The translations under genes were made by a program, and so were the position numbers. The notes beneath the pieces were generated by a model that worked only from the letters and a program-made list of their open reading frames with translations, made no database searches and was not told the DNA's origin. A stretch of DNA of 64,000 bases from Phycisphaerae bacterium (GTDB taxonomy: Bacteria > Planctomycetota > Phycisphaerae > Phycisphaerales > UBA1924): assembly GCA_030429705.1 (NCBI GenBank), contig JAUIES010000004.1, forward strand, positions 186,001-250,000. Reading direction: 5' to 3'. Shown here piece after piece: positions 9,187 to 16,876 of the stretch. The first letter of the stretch is position 1. Each line of letters opens with the position of its first letter.

Positions 9187-9714
9187 ATGATTGACCTGCG
9201 CAGTCTTATCCGTGAAGTCGAGGACTTCCCCAAACCGGGCATTTCGTACAAGGACTTCACGCCCTTGCTTGCGAACCCGGGCGCGCTCGCACTTGCGGTC
9301 GAACTGATGGCCAATCCCTACCGCGGGACCGGCATCGACCTCGTCATCGGTGCTGAGAGTCGCGGGTTTATCTTTGGGACAGCGATTGCGCAGGCACTCT
9401 CCGCGGGGTTCGTCCCCATTCGCAAGCCGGGCAAACTGCCAAGATCTGTCCATGGTGTGGATTACGCCCTTGAGTACGGCTCTGATCGGCTCGAGATTCA
9501 CTCCGACGCGCTCGGCAAGGGACAACGCGTCCTGCTTGTCGATGACCTCATGGCGACCGGCGGAACGATGCAGGCATCCTGCATGCTGACCGGCATGTGC
9601 GGAGCCGAAATCGCCGGCATCGCGGTGTTGATTGAGTTGTCGTTCCTCAACGGCCGCGACCGGTTGCGTGAATACGGCGAACTGCATTCGGTGATCAAGT
9701 ACGACGGGAAGTAA
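9187..9714 (+). CDS. apt: Adenine phosphoribosyltransferase
   Basis: This 175-residue cytoplasmic salvage enzyme converts adenine and PRPP to AMP. The start MIDLRSLIREVEDFPKPGISYKD at 9187 matches the family N-terminus, so the open frame upstream (from 9133) is not used. GAESRGFIFG, FVPIRKPGKLP and the PRPP loop LLVDDLMATGGTM are all present, as are conserved residues near the C-terminus (LIELSFLNGRDRL). Length is normal for the family. It sits at the end of a plus-strand group with two exported proteins, to which it has no evident functional link. Confidence 0.96.
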   Translation: MIDLRSLIREVEDFPKPGISYKDFTPLLANPGALALAVELMANPYRGTGIDLVIGAESRGFIFGTAIAQALSAGFVPIRKPGKLPRSVHGVDYALEYGSDRLEIHSDALGKGQRVLLVDDLMATGGTMQASCMLTGMCGAEIAGIAVLIELSFLNGRDRLREYGELHSVIKYDGK

Positions 9715-9765
9715 CACCCCCCCCCTGTGGGACGGGGCGATTGGCCGAGCGTATGAGAGCGACGC

Positions 9766-10398
9766 TCAACGCCTTCGGCGGATCATGCCCAACACACCAA
9801 TCATTGGCACCACGCTGAATGGCGCTGGCACGCTCGTCCAGCCAGTCAGGTGTAAGGCGGTATCATGGTCGTTGGGGGCGACGATGGATAAGAAGTCATC
9901 GATCGATGGGTAGAACGACAACCCGCCATGGATGCTGGGGTTGCTGGGTAAAAACTGTATTGGTGCGAGAACAGCGTTTGATGTCGTCATTTCAAACATG
10001 AACAACATGATCGGGTTGTCGGTGTTGGGGTTTGGCTCAACTGGATTGATGGGGTTGCGAGGAAGTTGACCACCCGATACGCCGAGGATGTCGGTGCCCG
10101 ACACGCCTGAAAACTGCCCGAACAGCTCTGACCACGACGGGAACCGAACTTGATCAACGCTGCCAACACTTGATTGACCAGCGGCGTTGATGATGTCAAT
10201 GCCGAAACCGGCCATTGCTGAATAACCTTCGACAAACAACGGGCTCTCCCACCGGCCCCACACTTCGAGTGCGTAGGTCGTGTTCGGTTGCAGCACTTCT
10301 TCCGGCCCCTCGATCCAGATGTAGCCGTTGTGCGTGGCTTGGGCACCAGCCAGACTGATGGTCAATGTGTTCAACACGACGCTCAATCGCAGGCTCAT
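9766..10398 (-). CDS. Secreted paralog 1 of a four-gene PEP-CTERM-like family
   Basis: This 210-residue protein is the most divergent member of the tandem family at 9766-12834. It keeps the core pattern TYALEVWGRW, VEGYSAMAGFGIDII, ILGVSGGQLP, NPIMLFMFE, GGLSFYPSIDDFLSIVAPND. It ends in a degraded sorting tail: VPAPF, a hydrophobic stretch, then RRRR, without the LGLGGL block. The start ATG overlaps the stop of the upstream paralog by four bases (ATGA at 10395-10398), so translation is coupled. The function is unknown; it is probably exported and cell-surface attached. Confidence 0.7.
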   Translation of the reverse strand: MSLRLSVVLNTLTISLAGAQATHNGYIWIEGPEEVLQPNTTYALEVWGRWESPLFVEGYSAMAGFGIDIINAAGQSSVGSVDQVRFPSWSELFGQFSGVSGTDILGVSGGQLPRNPINPVEPNPNTDNPIMLFMFEMTTSNAVLAPIQFLPSNPSIHGGLSFYPSIDDFLSIVAPNDHDTALHLTGWTSVPAPFSVVPMIGVLGMIRRRR

Positions 10399-11015
10399 CT
10401 GCGTCTCCTTTGCCAGCGACCGGCGAAAAAGGCCGACAGCAGCGCTCCCGACGGGGCGGGGACGATGCGTGTGGTCGTGCCAATCATCTCGAGGATGGTG
10501 CCGGGATCGTTTGGTGCGATGACAGGCGCGCCTTCAAATAAATTTGGATAGAACGACAATGCACCATTCACATTTGGATTGCCCGGCTCAAACACCATGG
10601 TGCCTTCGTTTCCAGCGACGACCTCGATGATGAACATGTGAGCAGGATGGTCATAGTTATAAGTTTCAGGTGGGGGCAAAACGACATGGAGAGGAAGTTG
10701 GCCTCCGGATATGCCGTGGACATTGGTGCCGTCTGCCACGCCGCTGTTTCCGAATTGGGCTGCCCACGGATCGATGATCGCAGCCGAGACTGCTTCGATC
10801 GATCCAGAGCCGAGCACATCGAATCCGAATCCAGCGATCACGCTTTCGCCTTCGACCCAGCTTTCGCCTGCGAATGATGCCCAGAGGTGCAGTTCAAAGG
10901 TCTCGCCCGGCTGGACCGTCGCGGGCGCTTCAGCCCGGATTGTGCAGACCTGGCTGCTCGCGGGCACGATGACCGCGCCCAACGCCAGGCTGCTGAGAGT
11001 CAGTTTGATGCCCAT
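10395..11015 (-). CDS. Secreted paralog 2 of a four-gene PEP-CTERM-like family
   Basis: This 206-residue protein has a signal peptide (LTLSSLALGAVIVPASSQ). The shared domain follows: APATVQPGETFELHLWAS, VEGESVIAGFGFDVLGSG, VHGISGGQLP, PGNPNVNGALSFYP, VIAPNDPGT. The C-terminus has VPAPSGALL, a short hydrophobic segment and RRRR, so the sorting tail is recognisable but atypical. It is cotranscribed with paralog 1, which overlaps its stop codon. No enzymatic motif is visible. The beta-rich pattern could be a cohesin-like or other immunoglobulin-like fold, which is only an inference. Confidence 0.75.
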   Translation of the reverse strand: MGIKLTLSSLALGAVIVPASSQVCTIRAEAPATVQPGETFELHLWASFAGESWVEGESVIAGFGFDVLGSGSIEAVSAAIIDPWAAQFGNSGVADGTNVHGISGGQLPLHVVLPPPETYNYDHPAHMFIIEVVAGNEGTMVFEPGNPNVNGALSFYPNLFEGAPVIAPNDPGTILEMIGTTTRIVPAPSGALLSAFFAGRWQRRRR

Positions 11016-11198
11016 GTTTGTACCCCGTGTTGCAGCCGATTGGCCCGGCGAACAGAGTCATGACGCGGGCGTGCTATTCAAACATACGACGAGTGGGGGC
11101 ATGAGCCAGCGAATGCGAGGGTTTGTGTGAAGCCTGAAGCGATCATGAGAGCAAAGGGTGCGTCATCGCGAACTGGATTTTGGCAGTGCGTGCGCAGA

Positions 11199-11227
11199 AA
11201 AAGACCCTGGTTCGAGGACCAGGGTGT
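11199..11227 (-). terminator. Rho-independent terminator after paralog 3
   Basis: A perfect 8-bp stem ACCCTGGT/ACCAGGGT (11204-11211 with 11218-11225) encloses a 6-base loop. On the minus strand it is followed by CTTTTTC. It lies about 30 bases beyond the stop of the gene ending at 11256. Confidence 0.8.
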
Positions 11228-11255
11228 TCTAATTTGTGGATGACCGATCAGTTGT

Positions 11256-11864
11256 CTATCGGCGACGACGGCTCACGAGCCCGCCCAGCCCGATCAAGGC
11301 AAGAGTCGATGCAGGTGCTGGAATGACCTGGGTGGTCGCGCCTGTGAAGTTCATGGTGGTTCCGGCATCGACACCGGCGGAAATCGAGCCGCCATCGGTT
11401 GAATCGGGGTAGAAACTCAGGCCACCGTTCGGGTTCGGGTTTCCACCGATGTAGGTGATCGAGCCGAGACCTCCAGCGGTGACTTCGAGTGAGAACAGGA
11501 ACATGGGGTTGTCCATGTTGATGCCCGGGTTGAGATTGAACACATTGGCGATCTGGCCAGCGACGATTCCCTCAACGCTCGCGCCGTTGACTGTGCCTGT
11601 GAGCACGCCGACCGCGAGATATGACGCAACATTTGCGGATGAGACTGATGCGACCGAGCCGGACCCGATGGCATCGATGCCGAATCCGGACATGGCGCTG
11701 GTTCCCTGGACCCATTCGGTTCCGGTGACTGAGCCCCAGAACTCGACCGTGAAAGTGTCACCAGCATTGACGGTGGCGGGTGCCGACGCGGAAATGGTGA
11801 AATCTTGGGCGGAGGCTGCAGCAGCAAGCCCTGTGACAGTGGCGATTGCACAAAAACGAACCAT
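11256..11864 (-). CDS. Secreted paralog 3 of a four-gene PEP-CTERM-like family
   Basis: This 202-residue protein starts at the ATG at 11864, preceded by a GAGGAGA ribosome site; the longer frame to 11981 lacks one. A signal peptide ends in AAASAQ. The shared domain reads SAPATVNAGDTFTVEFWGS, VQGTSAMSGFGIDAIGSG, FNLNPGINMDNPMFLFSLEVTAG, GNPNPNGGLSFYPDSTDGG. The tail is a good PEP-CTERM-like signal, IPAPAS then LIGLGGLV then RRRR. It has its own terminator downstream and a candidate promoter upstream, so it is probably a single-gene unit. It is closest to paralog 4. Confidence 0.85.
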   Translation of the reverse strand: MVRFCAIATVTGLAAAASAQDFTISASAPATVNAGDTFTVEFWGSVTGTEWVQGTSAMSGFGIDAIGSGSVASVSSANVASYLAVGVLTGTVNGASVEGIVAGQIANVFNLNPGINMDNPMFLFSLEVTAGGLGSITYIGGNPNPNGGLSFYPDSTDGGSISAGVDAGTTMNFTGATTQVIPAPASTLALIGLGGLVSRRRR

Positions 11865-11949
11865 GTTGTCTCTCCTCAATATATGGCTACCGATCCAAGC
11901 TGCCCATTCGATGGGCATCGCATCGGTATGCAAACTATGTCTCTGTATC

Positions 11950-11978
11950 AGATTAGACAGCGAGGGCGAAATGTGCAA
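11950..11978 (-). promoter_or_regulatory. Candidate sigma-70-type promoter for paralog 3
   Basis: On the minus strand, TTGCAC (11978-11973) and TAATCT (11955-11950) are separated by 17 bases. This would give an untranslated leader of about 80 bases before the ATG at 11864. The assignment is by eye only. Confidence 0.4.
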
Positions 11979-12160
11979 CATGTGTTTTGGATTATGCCAA
12001 TAAAATGTGAGAATAAATGTTGAAATGGCCCAGAAGTGTGCTTGAGGGGTGTGTTGAAAGTAGTTGGCGACTCGGTTTCGGGTTCAAGTCGGATGAGGCG
12101 CGTCGGGATGTGAGTGCAGGAATCGATTTGACAGCGGTCCTGGGGCGAGACAAAACGAGA

Positions 12161-12188
12161 ATGGCCTCGGTCGTGAGACCGAGGCCAT
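12161..12188 (-). terminator. Terminator hairpin after paralog 4
   Basis: A perfect 12-bp stem ATGGCCTCGGTC/GACCGAGGCCAT has a GTGA loop. It lies 28 bases beyond the stop at 12217. On the minus strand the sequence after it is TCTCGTTTTG, a modest T-rich tail. Confidence 0.7.
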
Positions 12189-12216
12189 TGAGAATCAATC
12201 GAGTCGGCGATCGCTA

Positions 12217-12834
12217 TTAGCGACGACGACGGGCGACGAGGCCGCCGAGGCCGAGGAGGGCCAATGAGGCGGGTGCCGGGACGACGCTGGTGGTCGCACC
12301 GTTGTAGGTGATGGTGGTGCCATCGTCGTTCGGGGCGATGACTGACGCACCGTCAGTGCTTGAGGGGTAGTATGAGAGGGCACCGTTGACATTGGGGTTG
12401 CCCGGGGTGTAGGTGATGTCGCCAACTTCATTGCCGGCGGTGACATCGAAGGTGAAGAGCAGGATTGGGTTGCTCAGATCGATGCCGGGGTTCAGGTTAA
12501 AGATATTGGCGATCTGGCCGCCTGAAACGCCGTTGATGTCGGCGCCGTTGACGACACCTTCGTTACCGAAGCCGGCAGCCCAGCCGGAGACGACGCCAGC
12601 GGATGTGCCAGCGACGAGGCCTGCACCGCCGGTGGCGAGTGCGTCGATACCGAAGCCAGCCATGGCGCTCACGCCATCGACGAAGCTACCGCCTGAAACG
12701 GAGCCCCACACTTCGACGGTGTAGGTGCCGCCTTGGGCGACGGTTGCCGGGGCAACCATATCGATTGAAAAGTCTTGGGCGGAAGCGGCGGCGGCGACGC
12801 CGGCGACAACAACGAGTGCAACTGCATTCTTCAT
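12217..12834 (-). CDS. Secreted paralog 4 of a four-gene PEP-CTERM-like family
   Basis: This 205-residue protein begins MKNAVALVVVAGVAAAASAQ. The start at 12834 is supported by a GAGGAG site 8 bases upstream. It has the shared domain in full: APATVAQGGTYTVEVWGS, VDGVSAMAGFGIDAL, INGVSGGQIANIFNLNPGI, NPILLFTFDVTAGN, PGNPNVNGALSYYP, VIAPNDDGTT. The tail is the best match in the array to a PEP-CTERM-type sorting signal (VPAPAS, LGLGGLV, RRRR). Such tails are normally recognised by an exosortase, none of which is encoded here. The function of the domain is unknown. Confidence 0.88.
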   Translation of the reverse strand: MKNAVALVVVAGVAAAASAQDFSIDMVAPATVAQGGTYTVEVWGSVSGGSFVDGVSAMAGFGIDALATGGAGLVAGTSAGVVSGWAAGFGNEGVVNGADINGVSGGQIANIFNLNPGIDLSNPILLFTFDVTAGNEVGDITYTPGNPNVNGALSYYPSSTDGASVIAPNDDGTTITYNGATTSVVPAPASLALLGLGGLVARRRR

Positions 12835-13448
12835 GGGAAATCTCCTCACATCTTCTCTCAGGTAGTGAACCTAACAGTAACTTTACATTGTGAAACGAAC
12901 GATTCGTTCCTGACCTGCAACGAAAGTACACGCGCCCAGCAAACTGGCAACTCGTTTCAGGAACATCATCAATGTTTTTGCAATGTTCTTGCGAATTCCC
13001 ATCTCTAGATCGGAAGACACCCCGGAACTTGGGAGTTCTGGGACCTCAATCGAGGCCCTTGAGAGACCAAAAACAGCCACTGGCGATCGCCAAAGCCTGT
13101 GGACCAATAAAAATCGTAATTCGGCTCAACAGAGCACGCCGTTGGGCCACTCATTGAATATTGCATGGCAGGTTTGACAATCGGACAGGCTCATCGTGGT
13201 GTGCTTTGGCCCGGAACGGCCAGATGTGGCCAATGAAATTGGTGGTCAATCGACAGGATGCTCATCAAGTACGCTTCATATATATGAGATGGCAATGAAC
13301 CTCGATTGAGGGCGGAGGCAGATCACAGGTGATCGAAACCAGTGAGTGCTCAAATCTGAGGAGATGCCGCCGATGACACCGGAAGTTTGCTGATGATCAT
13401 CAAGTCAAAGCCTGGGAGAGAACGGGCGACGGTCCTGAGTCAATCGAC
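12835..13448. other. Gene-free stretch upstream of paralog 4
   Basis: About 610 bases without a convincing gene on either strand. The short open frames present have no ribosome sites or recognisable products. It probably carries the promoter of paralog 4, but no clear -35/-10 pair stands out. A near-palindrome GAACGATTCGTTC lies near 12897-12909. A 7-bp hairpin CTGAGTC-AATC-GACTCAG (13435-13452) overlaps the folA stop codon. Confidence 0.4.
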
Positions 13449-13952
13449 TCAGTCGTTGTGTGAGAGTGAAGGGGCTCGATCCAGAATTTGAAACACGAAC
13501 GGGGCTTCATTGCGATCGTTCGCCTCGAAACGCTCCTTGTGGACACAGGTCCAATCCGGACTCAGATCGGGGAATGTGGCATCGCCGACGGGCTCGAGAT
13601 CGACCGTGGTGAGATAGATTCGGCTCGCGAGCGGCAGGAAGAGCCTGTAAATCTCGCCGCCACCAACTACAAATGGCTCGAGGTCATTTTCACAGAGCGC
13701 GATCGCTTGTGTAACCGTGGACACGACGATGACGCTTTTTGGCGCCGCAAGGGATGTTTGTCGTGTTAGTACGATATTCGTTCGGTCTGGCAGAGGTGCG
13801 TTGAGTGTGTCATAAGTCTTGCGCCCCATGATGACGGCATGGCCGGTCGTGTGTTGTTTGAAAAGACGCAGATCGTCACGGAGCCTCCAGGGGAGGCGGC
13901 CTTCCACTCCTATGACGCGATTGCGTCCCATGGCTGCGATCATGCTGAGCAT
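13449..13952 (-). CDS. folA: Dihydrofolate reductase
   Basis: This 167-residue enzyme makes tetrahydrofolate from dihydrofolate with NADPH. MLSMIAAMGRNRVIGVEGRLPW at the N-terminus fits the family and favours the ATG at 13952 over the one at 13979. LRDDLRLFKQHTTGHAVIMGRKTYDTL carries the catalytic acidic region and the NADPH-binding segment. FVVGGGEIYRLFLPLASRIYLTTVD contains the GGxxIY motif. The C-terminus (HKERFEANDRNEAPFVFQILDR) is normal. It stands alone on the minus strand. Confidence 0.95.
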   Translation of the reverse strand: MLSMIAAMGRNRVIGVEGRLPWRLRDDLRLFKQHTTGHAVIMGRKTYDTLNAPLPDRTNIVLTRQTSLAAPKSVIVVSTVTQAIALCENDLEPFVVGGGEIYRLFLPLASRIYLTTVDLEPVGDATFPDLSPDWTCVHKERFEANDRNEAPFVFQILDRAPSLSHND

Positions 13953-14051
13953 GGCTGAGGATAGGGTTGCGTCATGCATTCAGGACGGGGTCTCGATAGG
14001 ATGTGTGGATTCGTGTACAGATAGTTTGAGCATGCGAAGGAGAATGAGGAC

Positions 14052-15098
14052 ATGGACCCGTTGATCAATCGTCGAACATTTGTGGGTGTGGGTATCGCAT
14101 CGGGCATTTCTCTGGCGGCGTCTGCACGCGTGTTCCGGGACGACGACCAGATCCTGGGTCACGGCGAACACCGATTTAGGGTCGTCAAGGACTGGGGTGT
14201 GCAGGATCCGGCCAAGATTCCGGTCAAGGACTGCCACGAGATGGTGATGACACGAGATGGTCGGCTGATCATGTTCGGAAATCACACGAAGAACAACGCC
14301 ATCATCTATAACAAGGATGGCAAGGTCATGGGCACCTGGGGAACGGCGTTTCCTGGTGGCCACGGGTGTTCGATCGCGGATGAGAACGGCGAAGAGTTTC
14401 TGTTCCTGACCGATCCTGATCGGCACCAGGTGTTCAAAACGACGCTGGATGGCAAAGTGGTGATGACGCTCGATCCTCCTCTCGATGCGGAGCAGTACAG
14501 CGATGCCGGTCGGTACAAGCCGACAGAGACAGCGATCGCGCCGAATGGCGATATTTTCGTCGCTGACGGATATGGCAGCCAGTACCTTGTCCGGTACTCA
14601 TCGACAGGAGAACTTCTCGGTGTGTACGCGGGGCCGGGCGGCGACGAGGATCGGTTCAACAACATGCATGGCGTGGCTGTGGATAGCCGAGATGCTGCGA
14701 ACCCGACGCTGCTTTTGACCGCGCGTGCCCAGAACAAGTTCAAGCGATTCAGTCTGGATGGTGATTACATCGAGACGATTGACCTGCCGGGTGCTTGGGT
14801 GTGCCGACCGGTGATTGTGGGCAAGAACCTTGCGTGCGCGGTGATCATCTCGGGCCATCAGTCATGGAAGTCTGATCGATCTGGATTTGTTTTGATTCTC
14901 GATGAGAACAACAAGGTTGTGTCGTGTCCTGGTGGGCATGAGCCCAAATATGTTGACGGCCAGGTGCAGGCGATGAGTCAGGCGAGGCCGGATGTGTTCA
15001 TGCATCCGCATGATGTGTGCATTGACCGGGACGGAAACCTGTATGTGCCGCAGTGGAACTCTGCGCAGACCTACCCGGTGAAGTTGGAGCGTGTGTAG
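14052..15098 (+). CDS. Tat-exported NHL/six-bladed beta-propeller protein
   Basis: This 348-residue protein has a twin-arginine-like leader (NRRTFVGVGIASGISLAAS) and a GGAG ribosome site upstream. The body repeats propeller blades with D/N-G turns: VMTRDGRLIMFGNHTKNN, DRHQVFKTTLDGKVV, IAPNGDIFVADGYGSQYLVRYSSTG, MHGVAVDSRDA, MHPHDVCIDRDGNLYVPQWNS. These are typical of NHL-repeat proteins related to peptidylglycine lyase-like or gluconolactonase-like propellers. No catalytic residues can be assigned safely. It is probably periplasmic and may bind a ligand or act on a sugar lactone. It lies 38 bases before a GNAT gene on the same strand. Confidence 0.8.
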   Translation: MDPLINRRTFVGVGIASGISLAASARVFRDDDQILGHGEHRFRVVKDWGVQDPAKIPVKDCHEMVMTRDGRLIMFGNHTKNNAIIYNKDGKVMGTWGTAFPGGHGCSIADENGEEFLFLTDPDRHQVFKTTLDGKVVMTLDPPLDAEQYSDAGRYKPTETAIAPNGDIFVADGYGSQYLVRYSSTGELLGVYAGPGGDEDRFNNMHGVAVDSRDAANPTLLLTARAQNKFKRFSLDGDYIETIDLPGAWVCRPVIVGKNLACAVIISGHQSWKSDRSGFVLILDENNKVVSCPGGHEPKYVDGQVQAMSQARPDVFMHPHDVCIDRDGNLYVPQWNSAQTYPVKLERV

Positions 15099-15136
15099 GG
15101 TTTGCCGTGAATCATGATTGTTGAATTGAGGTGGCG

Positions 15137-15730
15137 ATGGCTGGTGCCTGGGTTGAGCCGGTTGTGTTGGACAATGCGCATGTTCGACTTGAGCCATTGA
15201 CCGAAACGCGGTCAGCGGAACTAGCTGTGGCTGGTGGGTCGCTGGAGACCTGGCGGTATTTCTCGCGCGGGCCTGAAGAACTGACCGAAGGCGGGATGGG
15301 CGCATTTGTGCGCTACTTGCTGTCGTTGCCAGCGACGGTGCCGTTTTGTGTGGTTGACCCGGCGAGTGGGAAGGCTGCGGGGATCACGACTTATCTTGAC
15401 ATTCGTGATGCGCATCGCGGGCTGGAAATTGGGTGGACCTGGTACGGGTCGAGTCATCGCGGGTCGAAGTTGAACCCGGCGTGCAAGTTGCTGTTAATGG
15501 AACATGCGTTCGAACGGCTTGGAGCGATTCGGGTGGCGCTCAAGACGGACGAACGGAATGCCGCGAGCCGAGCGGCGATCCTGAAACTTGGCGCGAAGTT
15601 TGAGGGGATTAACCGCGAGAATGTCATCATGCGCGATGGGTTCCACCGGTCGACGGCGATGTACTCGGTGCTGGCGGGGGAGTGGGCTGAGGTGAAACGG
15701 GGGCTCGAAGCAAGATTAGGGATTGAATGA
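15137..15730 (+). CDS. GNAT family N-acetyltransferase (RimJ/RimL-like)
   Basis: This 197-residue protein starts at the ATG at 15137, with a GTG six bases earlier as an alternative; GAGGTG lies just upstream. LDNAHVRLEPLTETRSAELAVAG opens like RimJ/RimL acetyltransferases. TYLDIRDAHRGLEIGWTWYGSSHRGSKLNPACKLLLMEHAFERLGAIRVALKTDERNAASRAAILKLGAKFEG contains the acetyl-CoA-binding segment and the N-x-x-S helix. It would use acetyl-CoA to acetylate an amine; the acceptor is unknown. A dispersed repeat follows the stop at once. Confidence 0.88.
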   Translation: MAGAWVEPVVLDNAHVRLEPLTETRSAELAVAGGSLETWRYFSRGPEELTEGGMGAFVRYLLSLPATVPFCVVDPASGKAAGITTYLDIRDAHRGLEIGWTWYGSSHRGSKLNPACKLLLMEHAFERLGAIRVALKTDERNAASRAAILKLGAKFEGINRENVIMRDGFHRSTAMYSVLAGEWAEVKRGLEARLGIE

Positions 15731-15732
15731 GT

Positions 15733-15760
15733 CCCACGCTTGCGCTTCGGGCTCGTTGAG
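15733..15760. repeat. Dispersed repeat, type B (copy 1)
   Basis: This copy contains the core CGCTTGCGCTTCGGGCTCGTT. It matches other copies at 20346-20375 and 60803-60834, and partly at 49881-49899. It lies between the GNAT gene and a convergent membrane-protein gene. Confidence 0.65.
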
Positions 15761-15783
15761 AGGGGCGGAAGTTGAATATCGAC

Positions 15784-16290
15784 TTACTCAGTCGAAGCGG
15801 GCTCTTTGGCCCGTTTTTCAATTTTTGGCCGTTGGGAGAGCATGGATGCGAATGCGAAGCCACTGATCGCGGTGAGTGACCAGAGTGCGACGACGAGGTA
15901 GTCCTTGCGATAGGCTTTGCTTTGATCTTCGTCGAGAACGGCGGCTGCTTGCTCGATGGCGCTGTCTGAGTTGAGTGCATTCTTGGCATTGAGGTAGGCG
16001 CTGGTTGCTGGCAAGGCTCGGAAGGTAAAGGCAAGTGTGAACAGCAATGGGAGCAGGATGCCGAGGTGGATGCCGACGACACCGATTTTGCTGATGCCTT
16101 TGCCATCGCGACCAGATGCGGCGCCCATGATGGTGAGGACGGCGCAGGTGATCATCAGGCCGCTACAGACAGCGGGGATGATGAGTGCTGTTGCAGCGCT
16201 CGCGCCGGAGGGCGCAACGAGGTAAGCGACCACGCCGATGATGAGCATGGCGACGGCGTAGAGACACATGGTGATGGCGGCTTTGATCAT
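15784..16290 (-). CDS. Small four-helix membrane protein
   Basis: This is a 168-residue integral membrane protein with four hydrophobic segments: about residues 2-27 (AITMCLYAVAMLIIGVVAYL), 33-57, 70-92 (GVVGIHLGILLPLLFTLAF) and 132-150 (YLVVALWSLTAISGFAFA). A soluble stretch of about 40 residues, rich in Asp and Ala, precedes the last helix. The tail is charged. I do not recognise the family. It is divergently arranged with the OsmC gene, with about 67 bases between the starts. Confidence 0.7.
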   Translation of the reverse strand: MIKAAITMCLYAVAMLIIGVVAYLVAPSGASAATALIIPAVCSGLMITCAVLTIMGAASGRDGKGISKIGVVGIHLGILLPLLFTLAFTFRALPATSAYLNAKNALNSDSAIEQAAAVLDEDQSKAYRKDYLVVALWSLTAISGFAFASMLSQRPKIEKRAKEPASTE

Positions 16291-16357
16291 GCAAGATCAT
16301 TGGCACGCCGGGATGGTGGAGCAGTCGCGCGGCTGGAATCTGTGCGTATCGTCCTAC

Positions 16358-16756
16358 ATGGCTGATACTGAAGCGGTAATCGTTGAGATCGGGCGTGAGG
16401 CGTACACGACGAGCGTCAAGGCTGGTGGTCATGCGTTGACGGTGGATGAGCCGGGCGACCTGGGTGGCGGCAACCGAGGCCCGTCGCCGTATGGGCTTTT
16501 ACTTGGTGCGATCGGGTCGTGCGTGGTTATTACGGTCCGGATGTATGCCGATCGCAAGGGGTGGGCGCTTGAACGCGTGCGGGCTGAGTTGACGCACGAG
16601 CGGCGATCACCGGGCGATGAGACAATCCGAATGACGCTTCGTTTTGACGGCGATCTGGACGACGATCAGCGGGCACGGCTTGAGGTGATCGCGGGGAAGT
16701 GTCCGGTGAAGCGGACCGTGACGGGTGATCTCGCGATCGAGACAACGGTGGATTGA
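16358..16756 (+). CDS. OsmC-family protein
   Basis: This 132-residue cytoplasmic protein starts at 16358 (MADTEAVIVEIGREAY); the frame further 5' runs into the divergent gene and looks non-coding. GPSPYGLLLGAIGSCVVITVRMYADRKGW contains the first conserved Cys, and VIAGKCPVKRTVTGDLAIET contains the second, so both redox Cys of OsmC-type peroxide-responsive proteins are present. Family members reduce organic hydroperoxides or act as related thiol-based enzymes. It is followed by an inverted-repeat element that could end its transcript. Confidence 0.88.
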   Translation: MADTEAVIVEIGREAYTTSVKAGGHALTVDEPGDLGGGNRGPSPYGLLLGAIGSCVVITVRMYADRKGWALERVRAELTHERRSPGDETIRMTLRFDGDLDDDQRARLEVIAGKCPVKRTVTGDLAIETTVD

Positions 16757-16763
16757 TCGTGTG

Positions 16764-16850
16764 ACAACGAGCCGCGGCCGTGAGGGCTTGGTTTCCTTTC
16801 AAGAGCGTGCGTCACTCGGAAGACCCCTCCCTCACGGGCGGGGCTCGTTG
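16764..16850. repeat. Dispersed inverted repeat, type A pair (copy 1)
   Basis: The left arm ACAACGAGCCGCGGCCGTGA (from 16764) and the right arm, ending CGGGGCTCGTTG at 16850, are imperfect inverted copies of about 22 bases separated by about 40 bases. The arms match the elements at 20256-20335 and 58306-58341. Its position just after a stop codon suggests it could act as a terminator or mRNA-end hairpin. Confidence 0.7.
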
Positions 16851-16876
16851 CTGTGTTTTTGCGGTACACTTGCATC

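Larger units (their letters stand above)
11865..12216. other. Intergenic region between paralogs 3 and 4
   Basis: About 350 bases without a gene. On the minus strand it holds the terminator of paralog 4 (12161-12188), a candidate promoter (11950-11978), and, in the presumed 5' leader of paralog 3, a small hairpin TGCCCAT-TCG-ATGGGCA (11901-11917). I see no coding signal in the rest. Confidence 0.5.

Noticed and set aside
12835-13448. Small genes or a non-coding RNA in the long gap before paralog 4
   Set aside because: Short frames lack ribosome sites and the hairpins are small; nothing supports a defined RNA.
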